Source: Burkholderiaceae bacterium
Lineage (GTDB): Bacteria > Pseudomonadota > Gammaproteobacteria > Burkholderiales > Burkholderiaceae_E
Assembly (NCBI GenBank): GCA_023954015.1
Contig: JAMLIS010000003.1
Span: forward strand, 307,583 to 371,582
Direction: 5' to 3'
Length of the DNA: 64,000 nt
Part shown: piece by piece, positions 1 to 10,613 of the stretch
Numbering within the stretch: the first letter of the stretch is position 1
How the letters are laid out: every line of letters begins with the position of its first letter
Program-made: the position numbers and the translations under genes
Notes under the pieces: generated by a model
Databases searched by the model: none
Told to the model about the DNA's origin: nothing
What the model saw: only the letters and a program-made list of their open reading frames with translations

Positions 1-301
1 CCGGCAGCGGCGCCTCGACGATCCATCGGCGGATCTCGGCGCCGCATTCGGCGAGCGCCTTGACATCCTCGGTGTTCAACTCGCGCAGGCGCGCGGCGAT
101 GCGTTCGGTAAGTCCGTTCCGGTCGAGAAAATCACGAAAGGCGAAGGCCGTGGTGGCGAAGCCGCCCGGCACGCGCACGCCCGAGGCCGCAAGCTCGCTG
201 ATCATCTCGCCCAGCGACGCGTTCTTGCCGCCTACCGATTCGACATCGGTCATGCGCAACGCCTCGAAGGCGACGACGTATCGTTCGTCGTTCGAAGTCA
301 T
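1..301 (-). CDS. ppsA: Phosphoenolpyruvate synthase, N-terminal part (runs off left edge)
   Basis: The reverse-strand reading frame from the ATG at 301 stays open to base 1 and encodes about 100 residues. It contains the conserved [10 protein letters not shown] segment near residues 25-34 and [11 protein letters not shown] just after it, which open the nucleotide-binding domain of PEP synthases. The family converts pyruvate, ATP and water to PEP, AMP and phosphate in gluconeogenesis. An AGGAC sequence sits just before the start. The neighbouring divergent gene is ppsR, the regulator that phosphorylates and dephosphorylates this enzyme, which supports the call. The catalytic His domain and the C-terminus lie outside the window. 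Confidence 0.93.
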   Translation of the reverse strand, partial: MTSNDERYVVAFEALRMTDVESVGGKNASLGEMISELAASGVRVPGGFATTAFAFRDFLDRNGLTERIAARLRELNTEDVKALAECGAEIRRWIVEAPLP

Positions 302-397
302 GGAAAGGTCCTGACATGGTTGGTAATTCGTCGTCTTGCGGGCGTCCCGGTGCGCGCAGGCAAGCGCAGCCGCGGCCTGCGTTCGGTTTCCCGGTCG

Positions 398-403
398 ATT
401 CTA
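398..403 (-). promoter_or_regulatory. Candidate -10 box (TAGAAT) for ppsA
   Basis: The minus strand reads TAGAAT here, about 97 bases before the ppsA start. No convincing -35 hexamer is visible 16-18 bases upstream. The same hexamer precedes several other genes in this window, which is the main support. Confidence 0.3.
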
Positions 404-455
404 CTGCGCACCGCCGGGCCCTACCGTGCGAAGCTCCCGATCCGGCGAACCGGCG

Positions 456-1349
456 ATGAGCGAGCGCCTGCAGGACGGCACGCTCCCGGCAACCGGTCTC
501 GAAGCCCGGGCGGCCGACGGGCCGGCGCCGCAGGACCGGCGCTTCGAGCGAACGATCTTCTTCGTCTCCGACGGCACCGGCATCACGGCGGAGACCTTCG
601 GGCATTCGCTGCTCACGCAGTTCGAACCGATGAAGCTGCGCCAGGTGCGCCTGCCCTTCGTCGACACGATCGAGAAGGCGCACCTGGCCGTCGAGCGGAT
701 CGATCGGCAGGCGCTGGCCGACGGCAACCGGGCGGTCGTCTTCAGCACGCTGATCGACCCGGCCATCAACGACATCGTGCGGATGGCGAACTGTCGCTAC
801 CTGGACCTGTTCGCGACCTTCGTCGAACCGCTCGAGAGCGAATTCGGCGTGCGCTCCACGCACACCGTCGGCCGCTCGCACACGGCAACCAATTCCGAGT
901 CCTACCAGCGCCGCATCGCCGCGATCAACTATGCGCTCGCGCACGACGACGGGCAGAGCCACATGGGGCTGGATCATGCCGAAGTGATCCTGGTCGGGGT
1001 CTCGCGCAGCGGCAAGACACCGACGAGCATTTTCCTGGCCATGCAGCACGGCATCCGCGCGGCCAACTATCCGCTCGTGCCCGAGGACTTCGAACGTGGC
1101 CGGCTGCCCGACGTGCTCTATCGCTACAAGTCGAAGCTGTTCGGGCTTTCGATCTCGCCCGAGCGCCTCGCGGAGATCCGCAACGAGCGGCGCCCGGAAA
1201 GCCGCTACGCCTCGCTGCAGAACTGCCGCTACGAAGTCAGCCGCGCCGAGGAGCTGATGCGCCGCGAGGGAATCCGCTGGTTGTCGTCGACGACGAAGTC
1301 GATCGAGGAGATCGCCGCGACGGTGCTCCACGAGCTGGACCTCGCCTAG
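456..1349 (+). CDS. ppsR: PEP synthase regulatory protein (bifunctional kinase/pyrophosphorylase)
   Basis: This 297-residue protein belongs to the DUF299/PSRP family. The family uses ADP to phosphorylate a threonine of PEP synthase, inactivating it, and phosphate to reactivate it. The N-terminal signature FVSDGTGITAET is at residues 36-47 and the P-loop-like GVSRSGKTPT is at 181-190. The frame is open upstream to 336, but the ATG at 456 begins just before the conserved region and gives a length close to the E. coli protein (277). It is divergent from its target ppsA. Its last 113 bases overlap, in antisense, the end of the methyltransferase gene on the other strand. Confidence 0.93.
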   Translation: MSERLQDGTLPATGLEARAADGPAPQDRRFERTIFFVSDGTGITAETFGHSLLTQFEPMKLRQVRLPFVDTIEKAHLAVERIDRQALADGNRAVVFSTLIDPAINDIVRMANCRYLDLFATFVEPLESEFGVRSTHTVGRSHTATNSESYQRRIAAINYALAHDDGQSHMGLDHAEVILVGVSRSGKTPTSIFLAMQHGIRAANYPLVPEDFERGRLPDVLYRYKSKLFGLSISPERLAEIRNERRPESRYASLQNCRYEVSRAEELMRREGIRWLSSTTKSIEEIAATVLHELDLA

Positions 1350-2172
1350 AAACGGAGCCGGCGCTCCCGGGAAAGCCGCGCTGGCGCCACTGCTCGTACA
1401 GGCACAGCGCCGCCGCGACGCCGACGTTCAGCGACTCCACCGCTTCGGTCTGCGGGATCGAGACGCGGTGAACCCGCTTCCAGCCCTTCAATGCGGGGAC
1501 GAGCCCCTGCCCTTCGTTGCCCAGCAGCCAGAGCGTGGTCGGGCGCAGGTCGCTTTCGTACAGCGAGCGGGCCGCTGCCGCATCGGTTGCGATCGGAGCG
1601 GCCTCGCAGCGTGCCTGCAGCTCCGCGACATCGATACCCTCGTGGATCGCGAGCCCGAAGTGCGCGCCCATCGCCGCGCGCAGCACCTTCGGCGACCAGC
1701 AGGACGCTGTCCCCGGCGCGCAGAGCACGCGCCGCATTCCGACCGCCGCACAGCTGCGCAGCACGCTGCCGACGTTGCCCGGGTCCTGCACGCGATCGAG
1801 ATAGACGGCATCTTCGTCGAGTCGTTCGGGAAGCGTCGCTTCGGGCAGCGGAACGATCGCCAGCAGCCCGGCTCCGTGCTCTACGCCGCTGGCGCGGTCG
1901 AACAGGCGGTCGTCGAGCACCGTCGCCTGCGCGCGATAGCGCGCGATCCACGAGCACACTTCGGGATCGTGCAGGCCGCGCCGTGCCGCGTAGACGTCGA
2001 GCGGAGCGGAATCGCCGCCGAAGCGCTGCGCCCACGCCTGGAGCAGGTGCGCGCCTTCGAGCACGACGACGCCGGCGCGCTGGCGCTCGCGCGACGATCC
2101 TGCCAGCGCGAGCAGGCGCCGGAAGCACGCGTTCGACGCCGACGCGACGACCCGCGGGGCGTCCTCAGCCAT
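1237..2172 (-). CDS. TrmH/SpoU-family RNA 2'-O-methyltransferase
   Basis: The 311-residue protein has the three SPOUT knot motifs in order: [15 protein letters not shown] (126-140), [10 protein letters not shown] (215-224) and [15 protein letters not shown] (237-251). Such enzymes methylate ribose 2'-OH in rRNA or tRNA using S-adenosylmethionine; the exact target cannot be read from sequence. The ATG at 2172 overlaps the rnhB end by 8 bases, as the last gene of the operon. The conserved domain ends near residue 265. A further 46 residues rich in Arg, Ser, Pro and Gly run into antisense of ppsR because no in-frame stop occurs earlier. Confidence 0.88.
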   Translation of the reverse strand: MAEDAPRVVASASNACFRRLLALAGSSRERQRAGVVVLEGAHLLQAWAQRFGGDSAPLDVYAARRGLHDPEVCSWIARYRAQATVLDDRLFDRASGVEHGAGLLAIVPLPEATLPERLDEDAVYLDRVQDPGNVGSVLRSCAAVGMRRVLCAPGTASCWSPKVLRAAMGAHFGLAIHEGIDVAELQARCEAAPIATDAAAARSLYESDLRPTTLWLLGNEGQGLVPALKGWKRVHRVSIPQTEAVESLNVGVAAALCLYEQWRQRGFPGSAGSVSRRGPARGAPSRRSPRSTSSSTTTSGFPRGASAPRRG

Positions 2173-2872
2173 CGGGCGCGCCGTCGAAGCCCGCGTCGAA
2201 CAGGCACAGCCCGATCGCCGGCGCGTGCGACGGCGCACCTTCGAGCGGCGCGCCCAGCAGCGCGCGCACCGGCGCGAAGCTGCTGCGATGCGCCAGGCAC
2301 GGACCATTTCGCCGAAGCAGCTGCAGGTGCTCGGGCGTGCCGTATCCCTTGTTGCGATCGAAGCCGTAATCCGGGAAGCGTTCGTGCAGCCTGCGCATCG
2401 CTTCGTCGCGTTCGACCTTCGCCAGGATCGATGCTGCCGAGATCGCGCGGTCGCTCGCGTCGCCGCCGACGATCGTCTGCACCGCGCAGGCGAGCTTCGG
2501 CGCACGGTCGCCGTCCACGCGCGCGAGCGCCGGCGCCACGCCGAGCGCCGCCACCGCGCGCTGCATCGCCAGCAGCGACGCCTGCAGGATGTTCAGCGAG
2601 TCGATCTCCTCGACGCTCGCGCTCGCGATGGCCCACGCACGCGCGCGCTCGCGGATGCGCAACGACAGGGTTTCGCGGCGCTCCGCGTCCAGTTGCTTGG
2701 AGTCGCGCAGCCCGCGAATCGGCCGGCGCGGATCGAGCACGACGGCCGCCGCATAGACCGGCCCGGCCAGCGGTCCGCGGCCCGCTTCGTCGACTCCGCA
2801 AACCGGACCGTCGATGCCGGCGGCGCCGAGCGCGAGGGCGGCCTGCGCCGGCCTAGTGCACCGTGCGTTCAT
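2165..2872 (-). CDS. rnhB: Ribonuclease HII
   Basis: The 235-residue protein begins its catalytic domain with [18 protein letters not shown], giving the Asp28-Glu29 pair, with a further acidic residue at Asp120 in RVDGD. RNase HII nicks RNA-DNA hybrids 5' of embedded ribonucleotides and starts ribonucleotide excision repair. The ATG at 2872 overlaps the lpxB end by 20 bases. The order lpxB-rnhB-methyltransferase is standard in Burkholderiales. Confidence 0.95.
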   Translation of the reverse strand: MNARCTRPAQAALALGAAGIDGPVCGVDEAGRGPLAGPVYAAAVVLDPRRPIRGLRDSKQLDAERRETLSLRIRERARAWAIASASVEEIDSLNILQASLLAMQRAVAALGVAPALARVDGDRAPKLACAVQTIVGGDASDRAISAASILAKVERDEAMRRLHERFPDYGFDRNKGYGTPEHLQLLRRNGPCLAHRSSFAPVRALLGAPLEGAPSHAPAIGLCLFDAGFDGAPDG

Positions 2873-4034
2873 CGGCCACCTCGAGCACCGCCTGCGCGGC
2901 CCGCGCCGCGCACCCGCAGCGCAGCGTCTCGTGCATCTGCCCGAAGACTTCGACGATCGACGCGCGGTGCGCCGCATCTTCCAGCTGGCGGAACAGCGCC
3001 TGGCCCATCGCCTCCGGCTGCACGTCGTCCTGCAGGAATTCGGGCACGACGAAGCGCCCGGCGAGCACGTTGGGCAGTCCGACCCAGGGCTGCAATGCCA
3101 TGCGACGCATGATCCGGAAATTGATCGCACTCATCCGGTATGCGATCACCATCGGCTTGCGAAAGAGCGCCGCTTCGAGCGTCGCGGTGCCGCTGGCCAC
3201 CAGCACCGCTTCGGCGGCGGCGAGGGCATCGTGCGCGCGCCCGCGCACGATCGTCAACGACAACGATTCCGGCAGGCGCGCCCGGGCGGCGATCGTCTTG
3301 AGCCGCTCGAAGCCGGCATCGGAGGCGGCCGGCAGGACGAAACGAAGCTCCGGGTGGCGCGCGTGCAGCCAGGCGGCCGTCCCCAGGAACGGCGGCGCAA
3401 GGTGCTCGATCTCGGCGGGTCGGCTGCCTGGCAGCAGCGCGACGACCGGCGCGTCGAGGGGCAGCCCGAGTGCGCCTCGCGCCCGGGACACGTCGACGTC
3501 GACCGGGATGACGTCGGCCAGCGGATGCCCGACGTAGGTCGCGTCGATGCCCGCGTCGCGGTACAGCGCCTGCTCGAAAGGAAACAGCAGCAGGATCCGG
3601 TCGACGCTCGCCGCGATTCTGCGGATTCGCTCGCGTCGCCACGCCCAGATCGACGGGCCGATGAAGTGCACCACGCGGATCGCGCGCTTGCGCAGTGCGC
3701 GCTCGAGATCGAGGTTGAAGTCCGGCGCGTCCACGCCGACGAAGACGTTCGGGCGCCACTGCAGCAGGCGCTCGCGCAGTGCGTTGCGCATGCGTCGCAG
3801 CCGCGGATATTCGCGCAGCACTTCGAGATAGCCATTGACCGACAGCGCGTCGATCGACCACCACGCGTCGAAGCCCTGTGCGCCCATGGACGGACCGCCG
3901 ATGCCCGCGGCGTGCACGCGATCGACGTGCGCACCGATGCCGGCGAGCAGCGCCGCCGCCAGCACGTCCCCGGATGCCTCGCCCGCCACCATGCCGAGCG
4001 CGAGCGATTCGCGCCGCTGGGGCAGTGCCGGCAT
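2853..4034 (-). CDS. lpxB: Lipid-A-disaccharide synthase
   Basis: This 393-residue GT-B glycosyltransferase (GT19) condenses UDP-2,3-diacylglucosamine with 2,3-diacylglucosamine-1-phosphate to make the lipid A disaccharide at the inner membrane. Recognisable segments are GEASGDVL (18-25), [36 protein letters not shown] and [10 protein letters not shown]. The ATG at 4034 shares bases with the lpxA stop (TGATG), so the two are likely translationally coupled. The length matches the family. Confidence 0.97.
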   Translation of the reverse strand: MPALPQRRESLALGMVAGEASGDVLAAALLAGIGAHVDRVHAAGIGGPSMGAQGFDAWWSIDALSVNGYLEVLREYPRLRRMRNALRERLLQWRPNVFVGVDAPDFNLDLERALRKRAIRVVHFIGPSIWAWRRERIRRIAASVDRILLLFPFEQALYRDAGIDATYVGHPLADVIPVDVDVSRARGALGLPLDAPVVALLPGSRPAEIEHLAPPFLGTAAWLHARHPELRFVLPAASDAGFERLKTIAARARLPESLSLTIVRGRAHDALAAAEAVLVASGTATLEAALFRKPMVIAYRMSAINFRIMRRMALQPWVGLPNVLAGRFVVPEFLQDDVQPEAMGQALFRQLEDAAHRASIVEVFGQMHETLRCGCAARAAQAVLEVADERTVH

Positions 4035-4843
4035 CAGCGGACGATGCCGCGCGTGACGCGTCCGAGGAAGTCCGCGAGCAGTGCGAGGTCTGCCGCAGCT
4101 TCCTTTGCGTCGCCAGCATCGCGCCGCAGCTCGGCCTGCCGCTGGCGCAGCGCTTCGACCGCCTGCTGCAACGTCAGGCCGCCGCGATACAGCACGCGAT
4201 ACGCGCGGCGGATCGCCTCGATGCGCCGGGCCGAGAAGCCGCGCCTGCGCAGCCCCTCGGTGTTGATTCCGTGCGCTGCCGCCGTGTTGCCGGAGACGGT
4301 CACGTACGGCGGAACGTCGTGCAGCACGACCGTGCCGGTCGCCGTCATCGCGTGCGCGCCGATCTTGCAGAACTGGTGCACCTGCGACGCGCCGCCGAGG
4401 AACGCCCAGTCGCCGACCTCGACGTGGCCGCCGAGATTCGTGCTGTTGGCGAAGATCGTGTGGCTGCCGATCACGCAGTCGTGCGCGACGTGCACGTAGG
4501 CCATGATCCAGTTGTCGTCGCCGATGCGCGTGACGGTGCGGTCCTGGACGGTGCCGCGGTTCAGCGTGACGCATTCGCGGATCGTGTTGCCGTTGCCGAT
4601 CTCGAGCCAGGTCGGTTCGCCGGCATACTTCTTGTCCTGCGGATCGGCGCCGATCGATGCGAACGGAAAGATCCGGTTGTCGTCGCCGATCGTCGTGTTG
4701 CAGTGGACGACGACGTGCGGACCGATGCGCGTACGGGCTCCGACGCGCACCTGCGGGCCGATCACCGCTCCGGGCCCGATCTCGACGCTCTCGTCGAGAT
4801 GCGCGCTCGCGTCGACGAGCGCGCTCGGATGCACGCTGGTCAT
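4034..4843 (-). CDS. lpxA: UDP-N-acetylglucosamine acyltransferase
   Basis: The 269-residue protein is built of hexapeptide repeats forming a left-handed beta helix. It transfers a 3-hydroxyacyl chain from acyl carrier protein to UDP-GlcNAc, the first step of lipid A synthesis. The catalytic His lies in HVAHDCVIG (His121), and a C-terminal helical region follows. The start ATG at 4843 overlaps the fabZ stop. The three-gene order fabZ-lpxA-lpxB is conserved and couples membrane and lipid A fatty acid supply. Confidence 0.97.
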   Translation of the reverse strand: MTSVHPSALVDASAHLDESVEIGPGAVIGPQVRVGARTRIGPHVVVHCNTTIGDDNRIFPFASIGADPQDKKYAGEPTWLEIGNGNTIRECVTLNRGTVQDRTVTRIGDDNWIMAYVHVAHDCVIGSHTIFANSTNLGGHVEVGDWAFLGGASQVHQFCKIGAHAMTATGTVVLHDVPPYVTVSGNTAAAHGINTEGLRRRGFSARRIEAIRRAYRVLYRGGLTLQQAVEALRQRQAELRRDAGDAKEAAADLALLADFLGRVTRGIVR

Positions 4844-5313
4844 TGCGCCGGCTGCGTCGCCTCGGACGGCGCGATTTCGCGCAGCGTGCACATCAGCTCC
4901 GCCTCGGCGCTGACCTGGCCGTCGACCGTCGCCTTGCCCGCGTATTTCCAGATGGAGCGGGCGATCCGGACGATCTCGACTTCCAGGCGCAGCTGGTCGC
5001 CCGGCACGACCGGCCGCTTGAAGCGTGCGCTGTCGATGCCGACAAAGTAGTAGACGGAGCGCGCGTCGGAGGTCCGTCCCATCGTCTGGAAGGACAGAAT
5101 TCCGGCGGCCTGCGCGAGGGCCTCGATCTGCAGCACGCCCGGCATCACCGGGTAGTGCGGAAAGTGTCCGAGGAAATACGGCTCGTTGATCGTCACGTTC
5201 TTGATCGCGACGATGCGCTTGCCCAGCTCGAGTTCGACCACGCGGTCGACCAGCAGCATCGGGTAGCGGTGCGACAGGTGTTCGAGGATCGCATGGATGT
5301 CGAGCACGGTCAT
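4840..5313 (-). CDS. fabZ: 3-hydroxyacyl-[acyl-carrier-protein] dehydratase FabZ
   Basis: The 157-residue hot-dog-fold protein has the catalytic His50 in the [11 protein letters not shown] motif and Glu64 in QIEALAQA. It dehydrates 3-hydroxyacyl-ACP in fatty acid elongation, competing with LpxA and LpxD for 3-hydroxyacyl-ACP. The chosen ATG at 5313 overlaps the lpxD stop by four bases (ATGA). Length and motif spacing are typical. Confidence 0.97.
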   Translation of the reverse strand: MTVLDIHAILEHLSHRYPMLLVDRVVELELGKRIVAIKNVTINEPYFLGHFPHYPVMPGVLQIEALAQAAGILSFQTMGRTSDARSVYYFVGIDSARFKRPVVPGDQLRLEVEIVRIARSIWKYAGKATVDGQVSAEAELMCTLREIAPSEATQPAQ

Positions 5314-6362
5314 TCGTCGATCCTGTGGTTGTTCGCAGTGGCCCGCCGACGCGCGCGCGCCTGCGGAAGGCGACGCACCATCGCGGCCGCCTTCTCCCAG
5401 TCGGCATTGTCCATCAGCGGGAACACCCCGGAGTAGAAGCCGGGCCGGCGAATGGAACGCGTGACGAGACTCATCGCCGAAACCGTCACGTCGTCGCAGA
5501 TCTCGAGATGGCCGAGGATGCCCGCGCCGCCGCCGATGCGGCAACGCCGCCCGATGTACGCGCTGCCGGCGATGCCGACGCAGCCGGCGATCGCCGTGTG
5601 CGCGCCGATGCGCACGTTGTGCGCAACCTGGATCAGGTTGTCGAGCTTGCAGCCGCTCTCGATGACGGTGTCGTCGAGCGCGCCGCGGTCGATCGCGCAG
5701 TTCGCGCCGATCTCCACCGCGTCGCCGATGACGACGCGCCCGAGTTGCGGAACCTTCTCCCAGCCCGTGCCGGTGTCGACGAAGCCGAAGCCGTCCGCGC
5801 CGATGACGGTGCCCGGAAACACCTCGCAATGGCGCCCGAGCACGCAGTCGTGCTCGACCACGACGCGCGGATGCAGGCGCGTACCTTCGCCGATGCGGGT
5901 GCCGGCGCCCACGTGCGCGCCGGCTTCGATCGACGCGCCGTCGCCCAGGTCGGCGCCGTCGTCGACCGTGGCGAATGCGCCGACGTGCACGTCACGGCCG
6001 ACGGTCACCGCGGCGCCGATCGCCGCAGTCGGGTGCACGCCGGCGGACGGACGGGGAACGAGGAACGGCGCGACGTGGCGCGCGATCGCCGCGAAGCTGC
6101 GCTGCGCATCGTCGCTCTCGAGCAGCGCGGCCTGCGGCGGAACGCGCGCCGCGAGCGCCGGCGAAACGACCACGGCGCCGGCTCGCGTGGCCTGCGCGAG
6201 GCGCGCGAGGCGGGCGGACGAGAGAAAGGCGAGATCGTCGGGTCCCGCGGCTTCCAGGCTCGCCAGCGAGTGCAGGCGCATCGATGCGTCGCCGCGCACG
6301 AGCCTCGCGCCGCCCAGCCTGGCGAGCTCGCCGAGGCTCAGCGGCGAATCGAGGCGACGCAC
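5310..6362 (-). CDS. lpxD: UDP-3-O-acylglucosamine N-acyltransferase
   Basis: The 350-residue protein has an N-terminal uridine-binding domain (about 1-110) followed by hexapeptide repeats and a C-terminal helix. It adds the second 3-hydroxyacyl chain, on nitrogen, in lipid A synthesis. GADGFGF and the later [12 protein letters not shown] (catalytic His) are diagnostic. The start is a GTG at 6362, 11 bases after the skp stop. No later ATG would keep the whole N-terminal domain, so GTG is preferred. Confidence 0.94.
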   Translation of the reverse strand: MRRLDSPLSLGELARLGGARLVRGDASMRLHSLASLEAAGPDDLAFLSSARLARLAQATRAGAVVVSPALAARVPPQAALLESDDAQRSFAAIARHVAPFLVPRPSAGVHPTAAIGAAVTVGRDVHVGAFATVDDGADLGDGASIEAGAHVGAGTRIGEGTRLHPRVVVEHDCVLGRHCEVFPGTVIGADGFGFVDTGTGWEKVPQLGRVVIGDAVEIGANCAIDRGALDDTVIESGCKLDNLIQVAHNVRIGAHTAIAGCVGIAGSAYIGRRCRIGGGAGILGHLEICDDVTVSAMSLVTRSIRRPGFYSGVFPLMDNADWEKAAAMVRRLPQARARRRATANNHRIDE

Positions 6363-6373
6363 GACCGGCGCCC

Positions 6374-6880
6374 TCAGGGCTTGCCGTTGGCGAGAGCGCG
6401 CAGCACCTTGTCGGTGATGTCGATCCGCGGACTCGCGAAGACCGCCTCCTGCAGGATGATGTCGTACTTCTCCTGCTCGGCGATCTGCTTGATCACGCGA
6501 TTGGCCTTGTCGATGACCTGCGCGAGTTCCTCGTTGCGGCGCTGGTTCAGGTCTTCGCGGAACTCGCGCTGGCGACGCTGGAAGTCTTTCTCGAGGTCGG
6601 AGAATTCGCGCTGGCGACGAAGGCGGTCGGCGTCGCTCATCACCGCCGCATCGCGTTCGAGGCGCTCGCCGAGCGCCTTGAGCCGCGCGCCCATCTCCTG
6701 CAGCTCCTTGTCGCGCTTGCTGAACTCCTGCTCGAGCTTCTGCTGTGCCGACTTGGCCGGGCCTGCGTCGCGCAGGATGCGCTCGGTGTTCACGAAACCT
6801 ATCTTTACCGCTTCCTGCGCGACGGCCGGCGCGCACGCGACAGCGAGCGCGCAAGCGGCAAGCCAACCGAAGAACTTCAT
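6374..6880 (-). CDS. skp: Periplasmic chaperone Skp (OmpH family)
   Basis: The 168-residue protein has a signal peptide of about 22 residues ending in APAVAQ and then KIGFVNTERIL, the usual start of Skp. A long charged coiled-coil tentacle region (about 45-130) follows, rich in Arg, Glu and Gln. Skp trimers hold unfolded outer-membrane proteins in the periplasm for BamA, which is encoded directly upstream in the same operon. An AGGAA ribosome-binding site sits about 8 bases before the ATG. Confidence 0.94.
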   Translation of the reverse strand: MKFFGWLAACALAVACAPAVAQEAVKIGFVNTERILRDAGPAKSAQQKLEQEFSKRDKELQEMGARLKALGERLERDAAVMSDADRLRRQREFSDLEKDFQRRQREFREDLNQRRNEELAQVIDKANRVIKQIAEQEKYDIILQEAVFASPRIDITDKVLRALANGKP

Positions 6881-6931
6881 CCGGCGCTTCCTGTCTCGAT
6901 GAGTGGCACGAATTGTCGCACAGCGCAGCCC

Positions 6932-9271
6932 TCAGAACCCGGTGCCGATCTGGAACTGCAGCCGCTGCGTGCGATCGCCTTCGCGCTTGCGCAGTGGCAC
7001 GGCGATGCTCAGCTTCAACGGCCCGATCGGCGACAGCCAGGTCAGTCCGATGCCCGTCGAGTAGCGCAGGTCGCCCAGGCTGACCGTCTCGCCTTTCGGG
7101 AAGACCGTGCCGGCGTCGACGAAGACGAAGGAGCGGATCGTACGGTCGCGGCCGGTGCCCGGCAGCGGGAAGATGAATTCTGCACTGCCGACGACGCGCG
7201 TCTGCCCGCCCAGCGGCACGAGCCGCGTGGTGCCGCTGGGCGTGAGCTCCTCTTCCTTCGGCCCGAGCGAGCTCGGATAGTAGCCGCGCACCGATCCGAT
7301 GCCGCCGGCGTAGAAGTTCTTGAAGATCGGATACGGCTTGCCGCCGAAGCCGCGCCCGACGCCGAGATCGCCGTTCAGCGCGAAGGTGTAGTCGCGACCT
7401 AGCGGGTAGTACCACTGGTGCAGGTAGGTGGCACGCCAGTAGCGCAGCTCCGCCACCGGCATGGTCACCTCGACGAGGGCCGACTGCACGCGCCCTCGCG
7501 TGGGAACGATGGCGCTGTCGCGGCTGTCGCGCGACCAGCCGACGTTGGCCAGCCAGGCCGTGCTCGACGTGCCGAAATCGTCGACGAACTGCTGGTAGCG
7601 AACCGGGGGCCGGGCCCCGAGTCGCACGTCGTTGCGCTCGAAGGTGGTACCGAGGCTGATGCGATCGAACTCGGTATACGGAATGCCGAAGCGCAGCCCG
7701 ACGCCGCTCGCGCGCGTGCGGTAATCGCCCAGTCCGAGCTCGTCGGCGTTGAAGCTGCGCGTGTACAGGTCGAACGAGCGGCTGATGCCGTCGATCGTGA
7801 AGTAGGGATCGGTATAGGAAACGACGACCGTGCGCGACAGGCGGCTCGTGTTCACGTCGAGCGCCAGCGACTTGCCGGTGCCGAGGAAATTCTGCTGCAC
7901 GATCGAGCCCGACAGGATCACCTTGTCGGTGCTCGAGAAGCCGATGCCGAGCGTGACGTTGCCGGTCGGTCGCTCGGTGACGATCACTTCGAGGTCGACC
8001 TGGTCGGGCGCGCCGGCCACCGGGCGCGACTCGATGCGCACTTCGGTGAAGTAGCCGAGCCGGTCGATGCGCTCGCGCGACAGGCGGATCTTCTCGGCGT
8101 CGTACCAGGCGTCCTCGAACTGGCGCAGTTCGCGACGGATCACCTCGTCACGGGTGCGCAGATTTCCCGCGATGTCGATGCGCCGTACGTAGACGCGCCG
8201 GCCGGGGTCGACGAGGATGTCGAAGGCGACCTCGCGCTTCTCGCGGTCGATCTCGGGCACGGCGTTGACGTTGGCGAAGGCGTAGCCGAGCGCACCGAGC
8301 CGCTCGGAGATGCGCTTGGTCGAATCGGAAAGGCGGCTGCCGGAGAAGACGTCGCCGGGCTTCAGTTCGACGAGCCTGGCGAATTCCGTCTCGCGGCCGA
8401 GCAACTCGCCGCCGAAGCGCACCTCGGACACGCGGAACTGCTCGCCTTCGTGGATGCCGACGGTGATCTCGACGCTCTCCTTGTCGGGCGAGATCGACAC
8501 CTGCGTGGACTCGATGGAGAACTCGAGGTAGCCGCGATCGAGGTAGAACGAGCGCAGCGACTCGAGGTCGCCGGCGAGCTTCTCGCGCGCGTACTGGTCG
8601 TTCTTCGAGTACCACGTGAACCAGCCCGGCGTGGTGAGCCGCATCTCGTCGAGCAGTTGCTTGTCGGAGAAGGCCTTGTTGCCGACGAAGCGGATCGCCG
8701 TGATGCGCGCGTTCTGTCCCTCCTCGACCGCCAGCGTGATGCCGACGCGGTTGCGCTCGAGCGGCGTGATCGTCGACGTGACCTGCACGCCGTACTTTCC
8801 GCGCGCGAGGTACTGACGTTTCAGTTCCTGCTCGGCGCGTTCGAGCACCGCACGATCGAAGATGCGCGACTCGGCCAGTCCCTGGTCGCGCAGCATCTTG
8901 CGCAGCGTGTCCTTGTCGAACTCCTTGGCGCCGGTGATGTCGATCGAGGCGATCGCGGGACGCTCCTCGACGTGGACGACGAGCACCCCGGCCTCGGCTT
9001 CGAGGCGCACGTCGCGGAAGAACCCGGTGGCGAACAGCGCCTTGACGGCCTCGCTCGCCTTCTCGTCGGTCATCGTGTCGCCGACGCGAACCGGCAGGTA
9101 GCTGAAGACGGTGCCCGGCTCGGTGCGCTGGACGCCCTCCACGCGAATGTCGCGGATCGTGAAGGGTTCGAAGGCGCCGGCAATCGCCGGCAGCATCGAG
9201 AGGAGCACCACGGCCAGCGCCCGTCGCGCCGCACCCGGCTTGCGCCCCGGTCGGCGTCGAGCGAGATGCAT
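6932..9271 (-). CDS. bamA: Outer-membrane protein assembly factor BamA
   Basis: The 779-residue protein has an N-terminal signal peptide ending near IAGA, five POTRA domains (about 35-430) and a C-terminal 16-strand barrel. The barrel contains the GSVRGY loop-6 motif and ends in phenylalanine (IGTGF), the usual terminal signal for beta-barrel proteins. BamA inserts outer-membrane proteins. Its position between rseP and skp is the standard proteobacterial order. Confidence 0.97.
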   Translation of the reverse strand: MHLARRRPGRKPGAARRALAVVLLSMLPAIAGAFEPFTIRDIRVEGVQRTEPGTVFSYLPVRVGDTMTDEKASEAVKALFATGFFRDVRLEAEAGVLVVHVEERPAIASIDITGAKEFDKDTLRKMLRDQGLAESRIFDRAVLERAEQELKRQYLARGKYGVQVTSTITPLERNRVGITLAVEEGQNARITAIRFVGNKAFSDKQLLDEMRLTTPGWFTWYSKNDQYAREKLAGDLESLRSFYLDRGYLEFSIESTQVSISPDKESVEITVGIHEGEQFRVSEVRFGGELLGRETEFARLVELKPGDVFSGSRLSDSTKRISERLGALGYAFANVNAVPEIDREKREVAFDILVDPGRRVYVRRIDIAGNLRTRDEVIRRELRQFEDAWYDAEKIRLSRERIDRLGYFTEVRIESRPVAGAPDQVDLEVIVTERPTGNVTLGIGFSSTDKVILSGSIVQQNFLGTGKSLALDVNTSRLSRTVVVSYTDPYFTIDGISRSFDLYTRSFNADELGLGDYRTRASGVGLRFGIPYTEFDRISLGTTFERNDVRLGARPPVRYQQFVDDFGTSSTAWLANVGWSRDSRDSAIVPTRGRVQSALVEVTMPVAELRYWRATYLHQWYYPLGRDYTFALNGDLGVGRGFGGKPYPIFKNFYAGGIGSVRGYYPSSLGPKEEELTPSGTTRLVPLGGQTRVVGSAEFIFPLPGTGRDRTIRSFVFVDAGTVFPKGETVSLGDLRYSTGIGLTWLSPIGPLKLSIAVPLRKREGDRTQRLQFQIGTGF

Positions 9272-9275
9272 TGGT

Positions 9276-10613
9276 TCAGGAACCGATCAACCGCGTGAAG
9301 TCGTTGAACAGCGCGACCGCCATCATCATCATGATGATCGCCAGGCCGGCCTTCTGCGTGAGGGTCATGAAGCGCTCCGACAACGGCCTGCCCTTGAGCG
9401 CTTCGAGCGCGTAATATACCAAATGCCCTCCGTCTAGAACGGGTATAGGCAACAGGTTCAGCACGCCCAGGCTGATGCTGATCAGCGCGAGGAAGCTGAG
9501 GTAGGCCATCCACCCGACTCGCACCGTCTGCCCGGCGAGATCGGCGATCGTCACCGGCCCGCTGAGGTTGCGCAGCGAAAGCTCGCCGGTGAGCATCTTG
9601 CCCATCATCCGCAGCGAGAAAGCCGACATCTCCCAGGTCTGCTGCACGCCGTGGGCGATCGACTCGAGCGGCCCGAAACGCACCATCTGCATGGCAAGAC
9701 GATCCTGCAGGCCGGCGCCGATGCGCCCGACGCTCTCCTGCTGCTGCGGCGTCACCGGCATCGAGATCTCGGCGCCGTCGCGCAGCACGAGAAAGCGAAG
9801 CGGCTCGCCCGCGCTGCGCTGCACTGCCTTGATCACCTGCGAGGCGCGCTCGATCGGTCGCCCGTCGATGGCGCGGATCAGGTCGCCCGCGCGCAGGCCG
9901 TCGCGCTCGGCGGCGCCGCCGCCGACGACGCTGCCGATGACGACGTCGCCGGGTGCGATGTGCAGGCCCAGCGTGCCGAGGAAATCGCGTTCGGCTTCGT
10001 CGGCCGGCAGTGCGCTCGCGTCGAGCTGCACCGAGCGGCGCCCGCCGTCGCGCTCGACGACGAGCGTGGCGCTCCGATGCTCGATCACCGGCTCGAGCAG
10101 CGCCAGGCGCAGGTCGTTCCACGAACGCACGACGGTGCCGTCGGCTTCCAGAACGCGGTCTCCCGCCTGCAGGCTCGCCGCGGCCGCTGCCGTGCCCGGC
10201 GCCGGCGCGGCGATCAGCGCCGCGGGTTCCTGCATCCCGGCCCAGCCCATCGCCGCATAGAGCGCGATCGCCAGCAGGAAATTCGCGAGCGGGCCGGCGA
10301 CCACGATCGCCGAACGCTGCAGCAGCGACTTGCGGGTGAACGCGCGCGGCAGGTCGGTCGCAGCGATCGGGCCGCACTCGGGATCGCGTTCGTCGAGCAT
10401 CCGCACGTAGCCGCCCAGCGGAATCGCGGCGATCGCCCACTCGGTGCGATCGGGCCCGGCGCGCCAGCTCAAGAGCGGACGGCCGAAGCCGATCGAGAAG
10501 CGCAGCACCTTCACGTCGCACCAGCGAGCGACCAGGTAGTGGCCGAGCTCGTGCACGAAGATGAGCAGCGTCAGCGCGGCAAGAAAGGCAACGATCGTCT
10601 GGAGCGTGTTCAT
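9276..10613 (-). CDS. rseP: Site-2 zinc metalloprotease RseP
   Basis: The 445-residue inner-membrane protease has HELGH at residues 21-25 (zinc ligands and Glu) in the first membrane segment, GGYVRMLDE after it, two central PDZ-like domains (about 115-300), and [13 protein letters not shown] near the C-terminus supplying the third zinc ligand. It cleaves the anti-sigma factor RseA within the membrane in the sigma-E envelope stress response and clears signal peptides. The ATG at 10613 overlaps the dxr stop by four bases, and bamA starts only 4 bases downstream. Confidence 0.96.
   Translation of the reverse strand: MNTLQTIVAFLAALTLLIFVHELGHYLVARWCDVKVLRFSIGFGRPLLSWRAGPDRTEWAIAAIPLGGYVRMLDERDPECGPIAATDLPRAFTRKSLLQRSAIVVAGPLANFLLAIALYAAMGWAGMQEPAALIAAPAPGTAAAAASLQAGDRVLEADGTVVRSWNDLRLALLEPVIEHRSATLVVERDGGRRSVQLDASALPADEAERDFLGTLGLHIAPGDVVIGSVVGGGAAERDGLRAGDLIRAIDGRPIERASQVIKAVQRSAGEPLRFLVLRDGAEISMPVTPQQQESVGRIGAGLQDRLAMQMVRFGPLESIAHGVQQTWEMSAFSLRMMGKMLTGELSLRNLSGPVTIADLAGQTVRVGWMAYLSFLALISISLGVLNLLPIPVLDGGHLVYYALEALKGRPLSERFMTLTQKAGLAIIMMMMAVALFNDFTRLIGS

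Noticed and set aside
7418..9298. A 626-codon plus-strand frame antisense to bamA
   Set aside because: bamA is complete on the minus strand; the antisense frame has no homology features.
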